A DNA stretch of 55,896 bases from Jeotgalibacillus sp. S-D1. GTDB taxonomy: Bacteria > Bacillota > Bacilli > Bacillales > Jeotgalibacillaceae. The notes under the pieces were generated by a model. It did not search any database and had not been told where the DNA came from. It was given only the letters and a program-made list of their open reading frames with translations. The translations under genes and the position numbers were made by a program. Positions 10,970 through 20,266 of this stretch are shown one piece after another. Position 1 is the first letter of the stretch. The number at the start of each line of letters is the position of its first letter. Location of the stretch: assembly GCF_004358665.1 (NCBI RefSeq), contig NZ_SMZR01000011.1, forward strand, positions 1 to 55,896, written 5' to 3'.

Positions 10970-13018
10970 TTACTCTTCTTTTTTATTGCTTCCCGATGGT
11001 CCGAATTTCTTAGGCGGTTCATCTTTGCTTACATCCGATGACTCTTTGGATTCTTTTGATTCCTTCAGCAATTCCTCTGATGATTTTGATGTCGAATCTA
11101 CTTCAACCGATTCAACCACATCAGATTCCTCAGCGTCAATGATCGCAGGATCCTTTTTCGTGTCATCGTCGTTACCATAATCACGTTCCGGTAATGTTCC
11201 GTGATCAACCAAGTGCTTAATTTGAGCCGCATCAAGGGTTTCTACTTCCAACAGTGTTTCAGCAATTAGCTCAAGCTTGTCACGGTTTTCTGTAAGAATC
11301 GTTTTTGCACGCTCATAACACTCTTTAATTATTGATTGAATTTCAATATCGATTTCGTACGCGATACGGTCTGAGTAATTTTGTTCACTATTGAAATCAC
11401 GACCAAGGAATACCTGTCCTTGCGACTGACCAAATTGAAGTGTACCCAGCTTTTCACTCATACCAAACTCCGTAACCATTCGGCGCGCAATTCCTGTCGC
11501 ACGCTGGAAGTCATTTGAGGCGCCTGTCGAAGCTTCACCAAAAATAATATCTTCCGCCACACGACCGCCAAGCAAGCCAGTGATTTTGTCCAGAAGTTCA
11601 GGTCTCGTCATAAAGTAACGATCTTCCTTAGGAAGCATGACTGCATAACCGCCAGCCTGGCCCCTTGGAACGATTGTCACTTTATGAACCATATCCGCCT
11701 CATCTAAAACAACACCAATGACGGTGTGCCCAGATTCGTGGAAAGCGACGATTTTTCGTTCTTTTTGCGAAATGACACGGCTTTTTTTCGCAGGACCGGC
11801 AATAACACGATCCGTTGCTTCATCGATATCGCTCATGTCGATCATTTTTTTATCACGACGCGCAGCCACTAGAGCGGCTTCATTCAACAGGTTTTCAAGG
11901 TCAGCACCTGAAAATCCTGGTGTACGCTGAGATATCGCTTTTAAATCAATATTTTCCGCTAAAGGTTTGTTTCTCGCATGCACTTTTAATACAGCTTCTC
12001 GACCGGTAACATCCGGACGGTCAACCGTAATCTGGCGGTCAAAACGGCCAGGACGAAGCAATGCAGGATCAAGAATATCAGGGCGGTTTGTTGCAGCAAT
12101 CATAATGATGCCTTCGTTCCCTGCAAAACCATCCATTTCAACAAGAAGCTGATTCAGGGTTTGTTCACGCTCATCGTGACCTCCGCCCAGTCCTGCTCCA
12201 CGCTGACGACCTACTGCATCGATCTCATCAATAAAGATAATACATGGGGCGTTTTTCTTCGCATTTTCAAACAGGTCACGTACACGTGATGCACCGACAC
12301 CAACAAACATCTCGACAAAGTCCGAGCCCGAGATGGAGAAGAATGGCACACCCGCTTCACCGGCTGCTGCACGTGCAAGCAATGTTTTACCTGTACCTGG
12401 AGGTCCTACTAAAAGGATACCTTTAGGAATGCGCGCACCTACGTCTGTAAATTTACGGGGATCTTTAAGGAAGTCAACAACCTCAACAAGCTCCTGCTTT
12501 TCCTCATCAGCCCCTGCTACATCTTTAAATCGAACTTTTTTCTTCTCTTCTGTATAAAGCTTAGCTTTACTTTTCCCAAAGTTCATGACACGGCCTCCGC
12601 CGCCGCCTTGCGCCTGGTTCAATAAGAAGAAGAATAAAATGAAAATGATAACGAAAGGAATGATCGTAGTTAAAAATGTAACCCATCCGCTCGTTTCAGG
12701 TGCTTCCAATACATTAACGGCAGTATCTGTTTCTGCTGCCACTTGATCAATGGTCTCCATTACAGAACTTTCCAAAGGAATGTTCGTTACAAAGTATTCA
12801 TCTTCGCTATATCCATCCAATTGGCCCACAACGTTGTATACACTGCGGTTCGGCTGGATATCAATCTCTGTAACATCCCCATTTTCCAGTGAGTTAATAA
12901 ACTCGCCGTATGTGAGTTCTTGGTTTGGCTGGTTTCCATTGTTAAACAAACCAACAATCCCGATGATTACCAAGAATACTAATAAATAAAATATCGTATT
13001 ACGAAATATGCGGTTCAT
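10970..13018 (-). CDS. ftsH: ATP-dependent zinc metalloprotease FtsH
   Basis: Membrane-bound AAA+ protease for quality control and regulatory proteolysis. In 682 residues the order is TM1 (about 7-25), an external domain, TM2 (about 112-133), a glycine-rich linker, the AAA domain with Walker A GPPGTGKT (205-212) and Walker [10 protein letters not shown] (about 260-268), then the M41 peptidase with HESGH (427-431). The last 60 residues are Ser/Glu/Lys-rich and look disordered. GGAGGAGG precedes ATG. It follows tilS and hpt as in other bacilli. Confidence 0.98.
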   Translation of the reverse strand: MNRIFRNTIFYLLVFLVIIGIVGLFNNGNQPNQELTYGEFINSLENGDVTEIDIQPNRSVYNVVGQLDGYSEDEYFVTNIPLESSVMETIDQVAAETDTAVNVLEAPETSGWVTFLTTIIPFVIIFILFFFLLNQAQGGGGGRVMNFGKSKAKLYTEEKKKVRFKDVAGADEEKQELVEVVDFLKDPRKFTDVGARIPKGILLVGPPGTGKTLLARAAAGEAGVPFFSISGSDFVEMFVGVGASRVRDLFENAKKNAPCIIFIDEIDAVGRQRGAGLGGGHDEREQTLNQLLVEMDGFAGNEGIIMIAATNRPDILDPALLRPGRFDRQITVDRPDVTGREAVLKVHARNKPLAENIDLKAISQRTPGFSGADLENLLNEAALVAARRDKKMIDMSDIDEATDRVIAGPAKKSRVISQKERKIVAFHESGHTVIGVVLDEADMVHKVTIVPRGQAGGYAVMLPKEDRYFMTRPELLDKITGLLGGRVAEDIIFGEASTGASNDFQRATGIARRMVTEFGMSEKLGTLQFGQSQGQVFLGRDFNSEQNYSDRIAYEIDIEIQSIIKECYERAKTILTENRDKLELIAETLLEVETLDAAQIKHLVDHGTLPERDYGNDDDTKKDPAIIDAEESDVVESVEVDSTSKSSEELLKESKESKESSDVSKDEPPKKFGPSGSNKKEE

Positions 13019-13055
13019 CCCTTACCTCCTCCCACGGTTAAAGAAACTAATAACA

Positions 13056-13085
13056 ATAGTATCACAGTGAAATAAAGCTTTACAA
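13056..13085 (-). promoter_or_regulatory. ftsH promoter (sigma-A, extended -10)
   Basis: On the minus strand: -35 TTGTAA (13080-13085), 18-bp spacer, TGA-TACTAT extended -10 (TACTAT at 13056-13061), about 40 bp before the ftsH ATG. It would let ftsH be expressed apart from tilS-hpt. Confidence 0.55.
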
Positions 13086-13140
13086 CCATTTAGACCCATG
13101 GTTGCAGACTTTATAAGTGATGCTTTGTGAGCATTTTTCA

Positions 13141-13689
13141 TCACTCTGCATCCGAATAAATTTCAGGCTTTAAAATACCGATATATGGGAGGTTTCGGTA
13201 GCGTTCCGCATAATCCAGTCCATAACCGACAACAAAAGCATCCGGCACAATAAAACCAACATAATCAGCTTTGATATCTGCTTTTCTGCCAGTTGGCTTA
13301 TCCAGCAGCGTTACGATTTTAATGGATTTTGCTTTTCGATACTTAAATAGATCGACCAGATAGCTTAATGTCAGGCCGCTATCAATAATATCCTCTAAAA
13401 TCAGAATATCTCTGCCCTCTACCTTTGTATTTAAATCCTTGATTATTTTCACTTCGCCTGAAGATACAGTGGAGTTTCCATAACTCGAAACGTCCATGAA
13501 ATCCATTTCTAAATAAACATCCATGCGCTTGATCAGGTCAGCCATAAAAGGAAGTGCCCCTTTTAATACTCCGATCGCAAGCGGATAGCTGTCCTTGTAG
13601 GCTTCGGTTAATTCACTGCCTAATTCTTTGATTTTTTCCTGAAGCTGCTCTTCGGTATACAATACCTTTTCAATATCTTGATTCAACAC
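13141..13689 (-). CDS. hpt: hypoxanthine phosphoribosyltransferase
   Basis: Purine salvage enzyme transferring the PRPP ribose-phosphate to hypoxanthine or guanine. It has 182 residues, the PRPP-binding motif [14 protein letters not shown] near 95-108, and the DVSSYGNST and [17 protein letters not shown] blocks. Start is GTG with AGGGGGA upstream inside tilS; the tilS stop is only three bases before it. A TilS-HprT complex acting on ftsH expression has been described in B. subtilis, and the arrangement here is the same. Confidence 0.96.
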   Translation of the reverse strand: MLNQDIEKVLYTEEQLQEKIKELGSELTEAYKDSYPLAIGVLKGALPFMADLIKRMDVYLEMDFMDVSSYGNSTVSSGEVKIIKDLNTKVEGRDILILEDIIDSGLTLSYLVDLFKYRKAKSIKIVTLLDKPTGRKADIKADYVGFIVPDAFVVGYGLDYAERYRNLPYIGILKPEIYSDAE

Positions 13690-13692
13690 GAA

Positions 13693-15105
13693 CTATGTCC
13701 CCCTAGAAAGATCCTTATAATAAATTAACGTAAATACACGGTTTCCGTTTTTCGGCTTTTCTACGCCTTTAGCAATGCGTAAGCCCGGAATCCAAAGCAC
13801 CCGCCCGGCTGCATCCGTGACAATTGGCCATGAGGCCCTGAGATCACGAGGCACCTTTTCGTCAATAAACAGCTTTTTGATTTTCTTTGAACCATTCATT
13901 CCAGACAGTTCAATTCGATCACCATCCTGCCTTGTGCGGACCGTTAACGGCCACTGGACAGCGGCAGCGTCGAATTTACAATAATCAAAAGTGCTGTTTT
14001 GTTCTTCTGCAGCCTCCGCTGTTACTGTTATCGTTCCCCCATTTGGGAGTTTTAATTTCTCCCCGATATCCAATTGAAAATTATAGGATAATTTTCTGTT
14101 ATGTAAATGGGCAAAGGAGAAAGTAACAGATGAATACGATCGAGTCACAAGTAAACCCTGCGGCAAATGAAGCTCTCCAGATGGATGCTTTTGAGCCAGC
14201 AGCTTTTTGACCGCCGTCGTATGGGCAGAAGATAAAGACGTGGGTACTATTGCATAAAGATAATTTAATATTAGATGAATCATTCTTCTTTGTAAAGGAG
14301 GAGCCTCAGCATGCCATTTTTCTTGGTCAACCTTAAAAAATGTATGATTTTTATCAATTGTTAATGCCTTTAATTTTCCCGTTGCTTCCTTTTCCAGCCA
14401 TAATTCATCCTCTGTCATCTCCTCTGTATAGCGGATCATATGCTCATGAAGAGAAGGATTTTCTTTTTTTAATAATGGAATGATATGATGGCGCAATCGA
14501 TTTCTAGTGTAATCATCTTTAGAATTACTCGGGTCGGTGCGGGTTTCAATCCCATGTTGTTCACAATATTGTTCGATTTCACTCCTCGAAATGCATAACA
14601 ATGGCCGAACAATATTCCCTTTACCAAAAGGGCGTTTCGGTTGAATCCCTGCCCTCCCCTTCATTGTTGATCCCCTCGTTAAACGGAAAAGAACGGTTTC
14701 AATTTGATCATCGGCATGATGGCCGAGAACAAGTTTTGTGGCTCCGGTTTGTTGCATCGTTTGTAAAAAGAATGTATATCGAACTTCTCTTGCCGCCTCC
14801 TGTAAACCTATGCCCTCATGGCTCATCTTATCTTTTACATTTATCGAAGCGGCGTGGAAGGGAATTTTGTACATTTCACAGTATCTTTTCACAAAGGCAA
14901 GATCTGCAGCAGATTCTTTGCCTCTAAGCATATGGTCTACATGGGCTGCTTCGATTCGCAGCCCCAAGGTCTTCTCGTGTAATAAATAATGGAGAAGAGC
15001 CATCGAGTCCGGTCCCCCTGAAACCGCAACGATCACTTTCTCTCCATTATGAAATAATTTGTGCTTATCGCTGTACGCGTGTATTTTATCGGTAACTTCC
15101 TTCAT
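13693..15105 (-). CDS. tilS: tRNA(Ile)-lysidine synthase
   Basis: Adds lysine to C34 of the CAU-anticodon isoleucine tRNA so that it reads AUA. It is an N-type ATP pyrophosphatase with VAVSGGPDSMALL near residues 26-38, followed by the TilS substrate-binding and C-terminal domains; 470 residues from the ATG at 15103-15105. An in-frame GTG four codons upstream exists, but GGTGGAG sits at better spacing for the ATG. Neighbours hpt and ftsH support the call. In B. subtilis yabS and yabT lie between spoIIE and tilS; here the gap is about 100 bp with no gene. Confidence 0.95.
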   Translation of the reverse strand: MKEVTDKIHAYSDKHKLFHNGEKVIVAVSGGPDSMALLHYLLHEKTLGLRIEAAHVDHMLRGKESAADLAFVKRYCEMYKIPFHAASINVKDKMSHEGIGLQEAAREVRYTFFLQTMQQTGATKLVLGHHADDQIETVLFRLTRGSTMKGRAGIQPKRPFGKGNIVRPLLCISRSEIEQYCEQHGIETRTDPSNSKDDYTRNRLRHHIIPLLKKENPSLHEHMIRYTEEMTEDELWLEKEATGKLKALTIDKNHTFFKVDQEKWHAEAPPLQRRMIHLILNYLYAIVPTSLSSAHTTAVKKLLAQKHPSGELHLPQGLLVTRSYSSVTFSFAHLHNRKLSYNFQLDIGEKLKLPNGGTITVTAEAAEEQNSTFDYCKFDAAAVQWPLTVRTRQDGDRIELSGMNGSKKIKKLFIDEKVPRDLRASWPIVTDAAGRVLWIPGLRIAKGVEKPKNGNRVFTLIYYKDLSRGT

Positions 15106-15156
15106 GTACTGCTCCACCTTTTTCTAAACCCTCTAGGTTTTAGGGATGATGGCTCT

Positions 15157-15165
15157 ATTGTATCA
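15157..15165 (-). promoter_or_regulatory. tilS promoter (extended -10)
   Basis: On the minus strand TGA-TACAAT (TACAAT at 15157-15162) forms an extended -10 about 50 bp before tilS. No good -35 was seen. It lies in the short gap after spoIIE. Confidence 0.5.
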
Positions 15166-15206
15166 ATACTTTGCAGCTCCCCCTACTATTTTATACAGCC
15201 TGTCCT

Positions 15207-17657
15207 TTATCCCGTTCTTACTACAGCCGGAATCGCGGCCCATTTCGGTAGTTCGTGCTGAATTTGAACAGCCATGATGGTCATGTCATCCTCTATTTCA
15301 CCTCCGGATGTCCTCACTGCCGCTTCCATTAAGATATCCGCCACCTCCTGTGGTTCTGTGGTTTTAAGTTCTGTAATTTGCCGTTTAATCCACATTTCCG
15401 GATTTTCTATGAATCTTGGGCCGTCCAGCACTCCGTCACTGAGCATAATGAGCAGATCCCCTGCTTTCAGCTGATCCTCCAGCACCTCCATATCCAATTC
15501 TCTAAAAAAGCCCATTGGCAGATTACTTGCTTCTATTGTTTTTACCGTCCTCCCCCTTTTAATATAACTAGGCACCGAGCCAACCTTTAAAAACTTCGCT
15601 TTTGCATTTTGAAGATCAATCATAGCGAGGTCCACCGTCGAATACATATCACCGGTTCGTTTGACCGTCAAAATGGAATTAACAGATTTGATCGCGAGCT
15701 CCTCCTCGATACCCGCCTGCAGCATCTGGCGTAAAAGCTGAATCGTCTCTTCGCTTTCAAGCCGCGCTTTTTCTCCATTGCCCATTCCATCACTAATCGC
15801 AACTGCATATTTCCCCCCATGTAAATGTACAGCCGCATAGCTGTCCCCAGAGATCAGCCCTCCTCCATGAGCTGCATGAGCGATTCCAATACCCACTTTA
15901 AATGCTTTTGAAGATCTGAATGTGACCATCATCCCTTCGTATGGTGACGGTATCTCTACTTTTTGATGAACCACAATTGTTTCTTGAAGAATCGATGACA
16001 GCATAGGCGCTATCAGCTTTTCACATTCTCCATGCTGTTCAATAAACGGAAGCATAATATCTACATCAATATGCCCGTATTCCATACTGTGTATGTCTAC
16101 ATTATCAACATTTATTCCAAAATCAATTAACGCCTGAAGCATCTCCTCCTCCTGCTTATCATGCTTATCTGTTTCTTTCTGAAGCTCATTAGCAAAATCT
16201 TTCATGACAGCCGCCAGCCCCTGGAGCTGATTGGATACAAACTGGTTGCTCTCCATCATTTGCTTCTTCATCTGAATATGGGCAGCGCGCTCTGTGTATT
16301 CATTTTCAAAAGCGGCCTGAACATTTTCTGCTTTTACACAGTAACTCTCCCAGGCTGTAGGCGACCTGCTGTCCTCCGGCGTCGCAAGCTCCTTCATCCA
16401 GTCATAGGTTCGATCAAAATGGGTCGACCAGCAATAATCTTTTTTGAAGCATTTTTGGCAGGTTTGTTCCGTGACTCTGCTCAGGGTTTCGTCTAGGGAA
16501 ACAGGCGATCCATATGCATCTTTTTCCTCCGTTTCTGCAGACTCAAAGCTTTTTGCCAGCGTATCAAACATATCTGAAAACTTTTGAACTTTATCAGAAG
16601 TGACATCACGCACCTTTCTGGCATATTGCTGTTGATCCTGATCATGCTCCACTGAGCCCGGAATATGACGGGCAATTGCGAAAATAAAGCGCTTAGGCGT
16701 AAGAAATAAGGCAACACCAGCCAAAGCGGATTCATATAATGACATTTCCATTAAGGTCCCCTGGTTCATAAAGAGGCCCATTAAAAGCGTTGCCATCATT
16801 AATCCCATCGTGACACCGGTGGTTTTGCCGCTCTTCATCAATCCTCCAATCAGACCGGCCACAGCAAGTACCCCGACCTCTGGCAAATGAGCCACGGAGG
16901 CCAGACAAAAGATAAGCCCGGTAACAATCCCAACAGTGGAGCCTACCATTGCCCCTGCTGCAAGAGCTGCGACCACCACCACATACCTGGTAATGACATG
17001 ATCCAGTGCGAGACCTCCAATTGTAAAGCCAATCAGACCGGTTGCAATTGAAGCTACCACGATGGCAATCGCCACCATTTCCTCAGGTGCATAAGTCCTT
17101 TTTCTCGCTTTTGTTATGAGCTGCATCCCTTGGAGGAATACAAGCGTTAAAATGGCTGCCATCAGCGCTTCAAACGCAACCATTAAACCGTCAACCCAGC
17201 TGAACCTGGCAGGAAGTTCGATTGACAGGTAAATCGATCTTGCAATCATGACGGAAATTCCTACCACCCCCGCCAGCATCATACGATCTGTTTTTATCCT
17301 ATTTTTTACTGCTAATGCAGCCAGATAAAATAATGCAATGGATCCGAGTGTGTATACCCCTTGCCAGATGCCCAGAGTAGAAGCACCTGCAACGAGTCCA
17401 ATCATAACAACCAAAGATTTATCGCGGCTTGCCATAAACATGACGGCAAACATCGGCAGGGCAAACGGAGTAAACTGTGATAGAAATAAAGCTCGTCCCA
17501 AAAGCACGCTAATACAAATATGAAGAACGCCTTTATGAATCATCCAATTTACAAAGAGCAAACTAAGACGGTTTTTCCATCGAGGAATTTTCTTCTTTGC
17601 TTGACTCAATGAAATTGAATTTGTCATTTCTAAATTAACCTCTTGCACATTCGCCAT
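15207..17657 (-). CDS. spoIIE: stage II sporulation protein E (PP2C phosphatase)
   Basis: Membrane phosphatase at the asymmetric septum that dephosphorylates SpoIIAA and so releases sigma-F in the forespore; it also interacts with FtsZ. In 816 residues there are about ten hydrophobic segments (roughly 45-325), a linker with a cysteine cluster (CQKCFKKDYC near 410-420), and a C-terminal PP2C/SpoIIE domain (about 590-800) with the metal-site DGMGNG and the LLIMLSDGV block. ATG is preceded by GGGAGTGGAG. A Spo0A-type promoter lies upstream. Confidence 0.97.
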   Translation of the reverse strand: MANVQEVNLEMTNSISLSQAKKKIPRWKNRLSLLFVNWMIHKGVLHICISVLLGRALFLSQFTPFALPMFAVMFMASRDKSLVVMIGLVAGASTLGIWQGVYTLGSIALFYLAALAVKNRIKTDRMMLAGVVGISVMIARSIYLSIELPARFSWVDGLMVAFEALMAAILTLVFLQGMQLITKARKRTYAPEEMVAIAIVVASIATGLIGFTIGGLALDHVITRYVVVVAALAAGAMVGSTVGIVTGLIFCLASVAHLPEVGVLAVAGLIGGLMKSGKTTGVTMGLMMATLLMGLFMNQGTLMEMSLYESALAGVALFLTPKRFIFAIARHIPGSVEHDQDQQQYARKVRDVTSDKVQKFSDMFDTLAKSFESAETEEKDAYGSPVSLDETLSRVTEQTCQKCFKKDYCWSTHFDRTYDWMKELATPEDSRSPTAWESYCVKAENVQAAFENEYTERAAHIQMKKQMMESNQFVSNQLQGLAAVMKDFANELQKETDKHDKQEEEMLQALIDFGINVDNVDIHSMEYGHIDVDIMLPFIEQHGECEKLIAPMLSSILQETIVVHQKVEIPSPYEGMMVTFRSSKAFKVGIGIAHAAHGGGLISGDSYAAVHLHGGKYAVAISDGMGNGEKARLESEETIQLLRQMLQAGIEEELAIKSVNSILTVKRTGDMYSTVDLAMIDLQNAKAKFLKVGSVPSYIKRGRTVKTIEASNLPMGFFRELDMEVLEDQLKAGDLLIMLSDGVLDGPRFIENPEMWIKRQITELKTTEPQEVADILMEAAVRTSGGEIEDDMTIMAVQIQHELPKWAAIPAVVRTG

Positions 17658-17691
17658 TTACTCCACTCCCTAATGGTTTGTTGTGAGTGTA

Positions 17692-17758
17692 ATTATAGAA
17701 GGGTGAAGGGAGAAGAGTTTGTCAAAATGAAGACCGGTTTTCATTAAATATTTCGACT
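17692..17758 (-). promoter_or_regulatory. spoIIE promoter with 22-bp spacer and Spo0A boxes
   Basis: On the minus strand: -35 TTGACA (17720-17725) and -10 TATAAT (17692-17697), both perfect but 22 bp apart, too far for ordinary sigma-A use. A TTTGTCAAA box, matching the 0A consensus TTTGTCRAA, overlaps the -35 on the plus strand (17718-17726). A near-match AGTCGAA lies on the minus strand at 17752-17758. This is the layout of Spo0A-activated spoIIG/spoIIE promoters in B. subtilis. Confidence 0.82.
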
Positions 17759-18104
17759 TTTTTTTGAAATAAGCTCGTTTTCGTTAATCATTTCTTCCAT
17801 TCGCCTTTCTATTTTTAATCATCAAGTCGAACACGCCCATTTTTTCTCGGAAACCGAGGAACGAAAAAATGTTTACAAAGGGGTTAACGGAGCAAATCGG
17901 TGAGTATACTGAAAGTTGCCCGTTTTAGCAGGAGTTTATTGAGCCGGAAATGATAAACTTATAAGACTCAGCGCGATAGAAAGACGCTTGGTATGACAGG
18001 GATTACAATGCGCATTGCACTAAAATGATCTGATTTTAATTTCTTTCGCTGCTCATTTGGGCTTGAAAGACAGATCTTCCATCTTAAAATCTTTCAAAAA
18101 AAGA
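17759..18104. other. spacer between spoIIE promoter and tRNA promoter
   Basis: No gene was recognised. It holds a second near-match to a 0A box (AGTCGAA at 17825-17831) and a small hairpin around CTCGGAAACCGAG (about 17847-17860). Otherwise it appears non-coding. Confidence 0.45.
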
Positions 18105-18133
18105 TTGACACTTTTTCGGCTGCTATGTATTAT
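18105..18133 (+). promoter_or_regulatory. tRNA operon promoter (sigma-A)
   Basis: TTGACA (18105-18110), 17-bp spacer, TATTAT (18128-18133), about 50 bp before tRNA-Met on the plus strand. Confidence 0.82.
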
Positions 18134-18188
18134 ATAACTTGTGCTTCATTTCACTGCGGTGATCTGAAAAGTTACATGAGACTAATAT

Positions 18189-18265
18189 GGCGGCGTAGCT
18201 CAGCTGGCTAGAGCGTACGGTTCATACCCGTGAGGTCGGGGGTTCGATCCCCTCTGCCGCCACCA
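18189..18265 (+). tRNA. tRNA-Met (CAT), elongator, CCA encoded
   Basis: 77 nt. The 7-bp acceptor stem GGCGGCG/TGCCGCC has one G-U pair. The CAT anticodon lies in GGTTCATACCC, the T arm is GGGGGTTCGATCCCC, and the 3' CCA is encoded. D arm and stem match elongator Met rather than initiator. It corresponds in position to the trnSL pair of B. subtilis. Confidence 0.96.
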
Positions 18266-18269
18266 TAAC

Positions 18270-18341
18270 GGCCCGTTGGTCAAGCGGTTAAGACACCGCC
18301 CTTTCACGGCGGTAACACGGGTTCGAATCCCGTACGGGTCA
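18270..18341 (+). tRNA. tRNA-Glu (TTC), no encoded CCA
   Basis: 72 nt. Acceptor GGCCCGT/ACGGGTC, anticodon TTC in CCCTTTCACGG, T arm CACGGGTTCGAATCCCGT. It begins four bases after tRNA-Met and is co-transcribed with it. The 3' end is followed by TAAT, so CCA must be added by nucleotidyltransferase. Confidence 0.95.
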
Positions 18342-18346
18342 TAATA

Positions 18347-18383
18347 AAAAACACATCAGCTAAATCAGCTGATGTGTTTTTTT
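18347..18383 (+). terminator. tRNA operon terminator
   Basis: ACACATCAGCT (18351-18361) pairs with AGCTGATGTGT (18367-18377), followed by a T run. A-run flanks suggest it can also stop the opposing small gene from the minus strand. Confidence 0.9.
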
Positions 18384-18606
18384 ATGATTGTATCTTTTTA
18401 TAATCAGACGGTTCAGCCATTCGGTGGTTCAATTCAACTCTGAGCTTTTCAGTTTCAAGAAGAAAGTTCTCCTGCTTAAGCCTTTCAAGCTCCAGTTCAT
18501 CTTTAATGATCGATTGCTTATATTGCGACTGCTTTTGAAGATGAACAGTAATGATGGCAATAATCGGGATAGAAAATACCATGACGATTGCGATAATTCC
18601 TTCCAT
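18382..18606 (-). CDS. small membrane protein, one TM plus coiled coil (copy 1)
   Basis: Unrecognised 74-residue protein. It has one N-terminal hydrophobic segment (about 3-21), a short basic linker, then a Glu/Leu/Lys-rich helix (about 33-62) with heptad leucines suggesting a coiled coil, and a polar tail. GGGGGGAGT precedes ATG. It is clearly paralogous to the gene at 19166-19381: both contain LETE(K/R)LR(V/L)EL and an upstream ELE(R/K)LK block. The layout recalls PspB (short, TM plus leucine zipper), but I see no diagnostic sequence match. A DinB-like gene lies between the copies. Function unknown. Confidence 0.8.
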   Translation of the reverse strand: MEGIIAIVMVFSIPIIAIITVHLQKQSQYKQSIIKDELELERLKQENFLLETEKLRVELNHRMAEPSDYKKIQS

Positions 18607-18649
18607 ACGGACTCCCCCCTTTATCTTTTCTCCTTAGCCGCTCCATGCC

Positions 18650-19138
18650 TCAGACTTCATTATCCTGTGCCAGTTTTTTATCAATCTGCTCCCTGTGGTG
18701 ATCATCATGCCATGTAAAATCCTTCAAGTAGGATTTGATCGTTAAGACATGCTCTCCTATCATAAATTCAGCATCCAGCTCCTGCTCCGTTTTATGTCGT
18801 ATATGATCTGTCAGATTCGATCGCTCAAGAATGGCCTCATCCAGAATGTCTTCCTTAGTAGCTCCGTTATGTGCTTTTTCTTCTGCTTTTTCGTTAAAGG
18901 TCTCAAATTCCGGGAAACGATCAAGCTTTGCCCCTTTTTCTATATAAGGCAGCCGCTCTTCATTGGTAAAACGATCCCATGCCTGAATATGTGAAATAAT
19001 AGCCGCAATTGACCATTTTCCTTTCTCTATGGGAGCAAAAAATACGTTATTATCCATTTTCTTTAACGTTTCTAACCAGTAGCGGTAATCTACACTATGC
19101 TGGATCCATTGTTCTCGATTCAACTTGCTCATCTCCAT
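18650..19138 (-). CDS. DinB-like superfamily protein, putative metal-dependent enzyme
   Basis: The 162-residue protein has the four-helix DinB/YfiT-like fold signature. The three likely metal-binding histidines are H50 (in IISHIQAWDRF) and H144 and H148 (in FTWHDDHHREQ). The family includes bacillithiol S-transferases and other thiol-dependent enzymes, but the substrate cannot be read. The ribosome binding site is weak; ATG at 19136-19138, or the ATG two codons on, may be used. It lies between two paralogous TM/coiled-coil genes on the same strand. Confidence 0.82.
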   Translation of the reverse strand: MEMSKLNREQWIQHSVDYRYWLETLKKMDNNVFFAPIEKGKWSIAAIISHIQAWDRFTNEERLPYIEKGAKLDRFPEFETFNEKAEEKAHNGATKEDILDEAILERSNLTDHIRHKTEQELDAEFMIGEHVLTIKSYLKDFTWHDDHHREQIDKKLAQDNEV

Positions 19139-19165
19139 TCGTCTATATCATTTCAGAAGGCTTAC

Positions 19166-19381
19166 TCACAGCAGCCTCTTGTTTTCACCCCTCTGATCCT
19201 CGTTGCGCCGGTCCAGTTCCAGGCGAAGCCTTTCTGTTTCAAGAAGATAATTCTCATGCTTTAATTTTTCCAGCTCAACTTCTTCTTGTATAATTTTTCG
19301 TTTGTTTTTTGTTTGAGTCTGCAGATGATCTGTAATAATGCCGGTAATCGCCACTATGCCTATAATCATAAAAAAATCCAT
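19166..19381 (-). CDS. small membrane protein, one TM plus coiled coil (copy 2)
   Basis: Unrecognised 71-residue protein. Hydrophobic segment at about 3-18, then a charged helix with heptad leucines (about 30-60) ending in an Arg/Glu-rich tail. The ATG at 19379-19381 has AAGGAGGAG upstream, so the longer frame from 19468 is rejected. It is a paralogue of the gene at 18382-18606, with the same coiled-coil block in the same place and the TM segment diverged. Copies 1 and 2 flank the DinB-like gene and probably form a unit with it. Confidence 0.8.
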   Translation of the reverse strand: MDFFMIIGIVAITGIITDHLQTQTKNKRKIIQEEVELEKLKHENYLLETERLRLELDRRNEDQRGENKRLL

Positions 19382-19545
19382 CTGCACTTCTCCTCCTTGT
19401 CCGTTAATTGTCATTATTTTCAGTATACTACACTCGTATTTATTTTGAAGCGCTATTTTAGTTTCCATATTTTATCTTTAAATGTATATACGGCAGACAG
19501 GAATAAAAAGATTCATCATTATTTTCCATACGTATGCAAAAACAC

Positions 19546-19582
19546 GAAAAAAAGAAGCCGGCTCAGCGCCAAGCTTCTTTTT
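19546..19582 (-). terminator. yabR terminator
   Basis: On the minus strand AAGAAGC (19573-19579) pairs with GCTTCTT (19552-19558), with inner GGC/GCC pairing, followed by TTTTT. It is about 70 bp after yabR. Confidence 0.82.
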
Positions 19583-19649
19583 CCTATATTACTTTGTATT
19601 AACAGATCACAATTGTTGATGCCATCTTTAAATACGAATGGACAGCTTA

Positions 19650-20105
19650 TTATCCTTTTTTCGCACCTCTGCCGCTGCCACCTCGTTTAGACTCTGTATG
19701 GCGTTTCAGAGATGTCAGGCGATCCTCACTATCTTTAAGGAAGCGAGCCATTTTTTGCTCAAACGTTTCTCTTCCTACAGGTGCGCCGCCGCTGTTATTG
19801 CCACGGCCGCCTCCACGTTGATCATTCCCACGGTTAGGTCTTGGACGTTGTTGAGTTTGTTGCGGCGGTTGATCTTTTGCTTTACGAATAGACAAACCAA
19901 TTTTGCCATCCTTTTCAACATTTAAGATCTTCACTTCCACTTCGTCGCCTACTTTTAGATGTTCGTTGATGTCCTTGACATAGTTATCCGCAACTTCACT
20001 GATATGCACAAGTCCTGTTGATCCACCTGGTAATTCAACGAATGCCCCGAAATGAGTGATGCCTGTAACTTTACCTTGTACCTTGCTGCCTACTTCGATT
20101 GACAT
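19650..20105 (-). CDS. yabR: S1-domain RNA-binding protein YabR
   Basis: One N-terminal S1 (OB-fold) domain, residues about 1-75, with the typical GKVTGITHFGAFVELPGG and GLVHISEVAD segments. A low-complexity Gln/Arg/Gly/Asn-rich linker and a conserved C-terminal FEQKMARFLKDSEDRL block follow. The 151 residues exceed the roughly 128 I recall for B. subtilis because the RG-rich linker is longer. General stress protein 13-like S1 proteins are related. AAGGAGG precedes ATG. Likely RNA- or ribosome-associated; exact role unknown. Confidence 0.92.
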   Translation of the reverse strand: MSIEVGSKVQGKVTGITHFGAFVELPGGSTGLVHISEVADNYVKDINEHLKVGDEVEVKILNVEKDGKIGLSIRKAKDQPPQQTQQRPRPNRGNDQRGGGRGNNSGGAPVGRETFEQKMARFLKDSEDRLTSLKRHTESKRGGSGRGAKKG

Positions 20106-20167
20106 AAAAAAAATGATCCTCCTTAGAAAAATAAAAAATAGACCTTACTTATCATTATAGCTAATTT

Positions 20168-20196
20168 AAAAAAAGAGTGTCAACATACCGACACTC
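20168..20196 (-). terminator. divIC terminator
   Basis: On the minus strand GAGTGTC (20190-20196) pairs with GACACTC (20175-20181), followed by TTTTTTT. It ends the yabN/rqcP/yabP/yabQ/divIC run. Confidence 0.88.
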
Positions 20197-20266
20197 CTAT
20201 ATTGTGGATTATTTTATTCAAATGAATCATTCCTTGCCCAACTACCCAGGCTTGACGCGGTTTCTT

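Noticed and set aside
10986-11180. Ser/Asp-rich frame on the plus strand
   Set aside because: It is the antisense of the disordered ftsH tail, whose low-complexity codons keep the opposite frame open.
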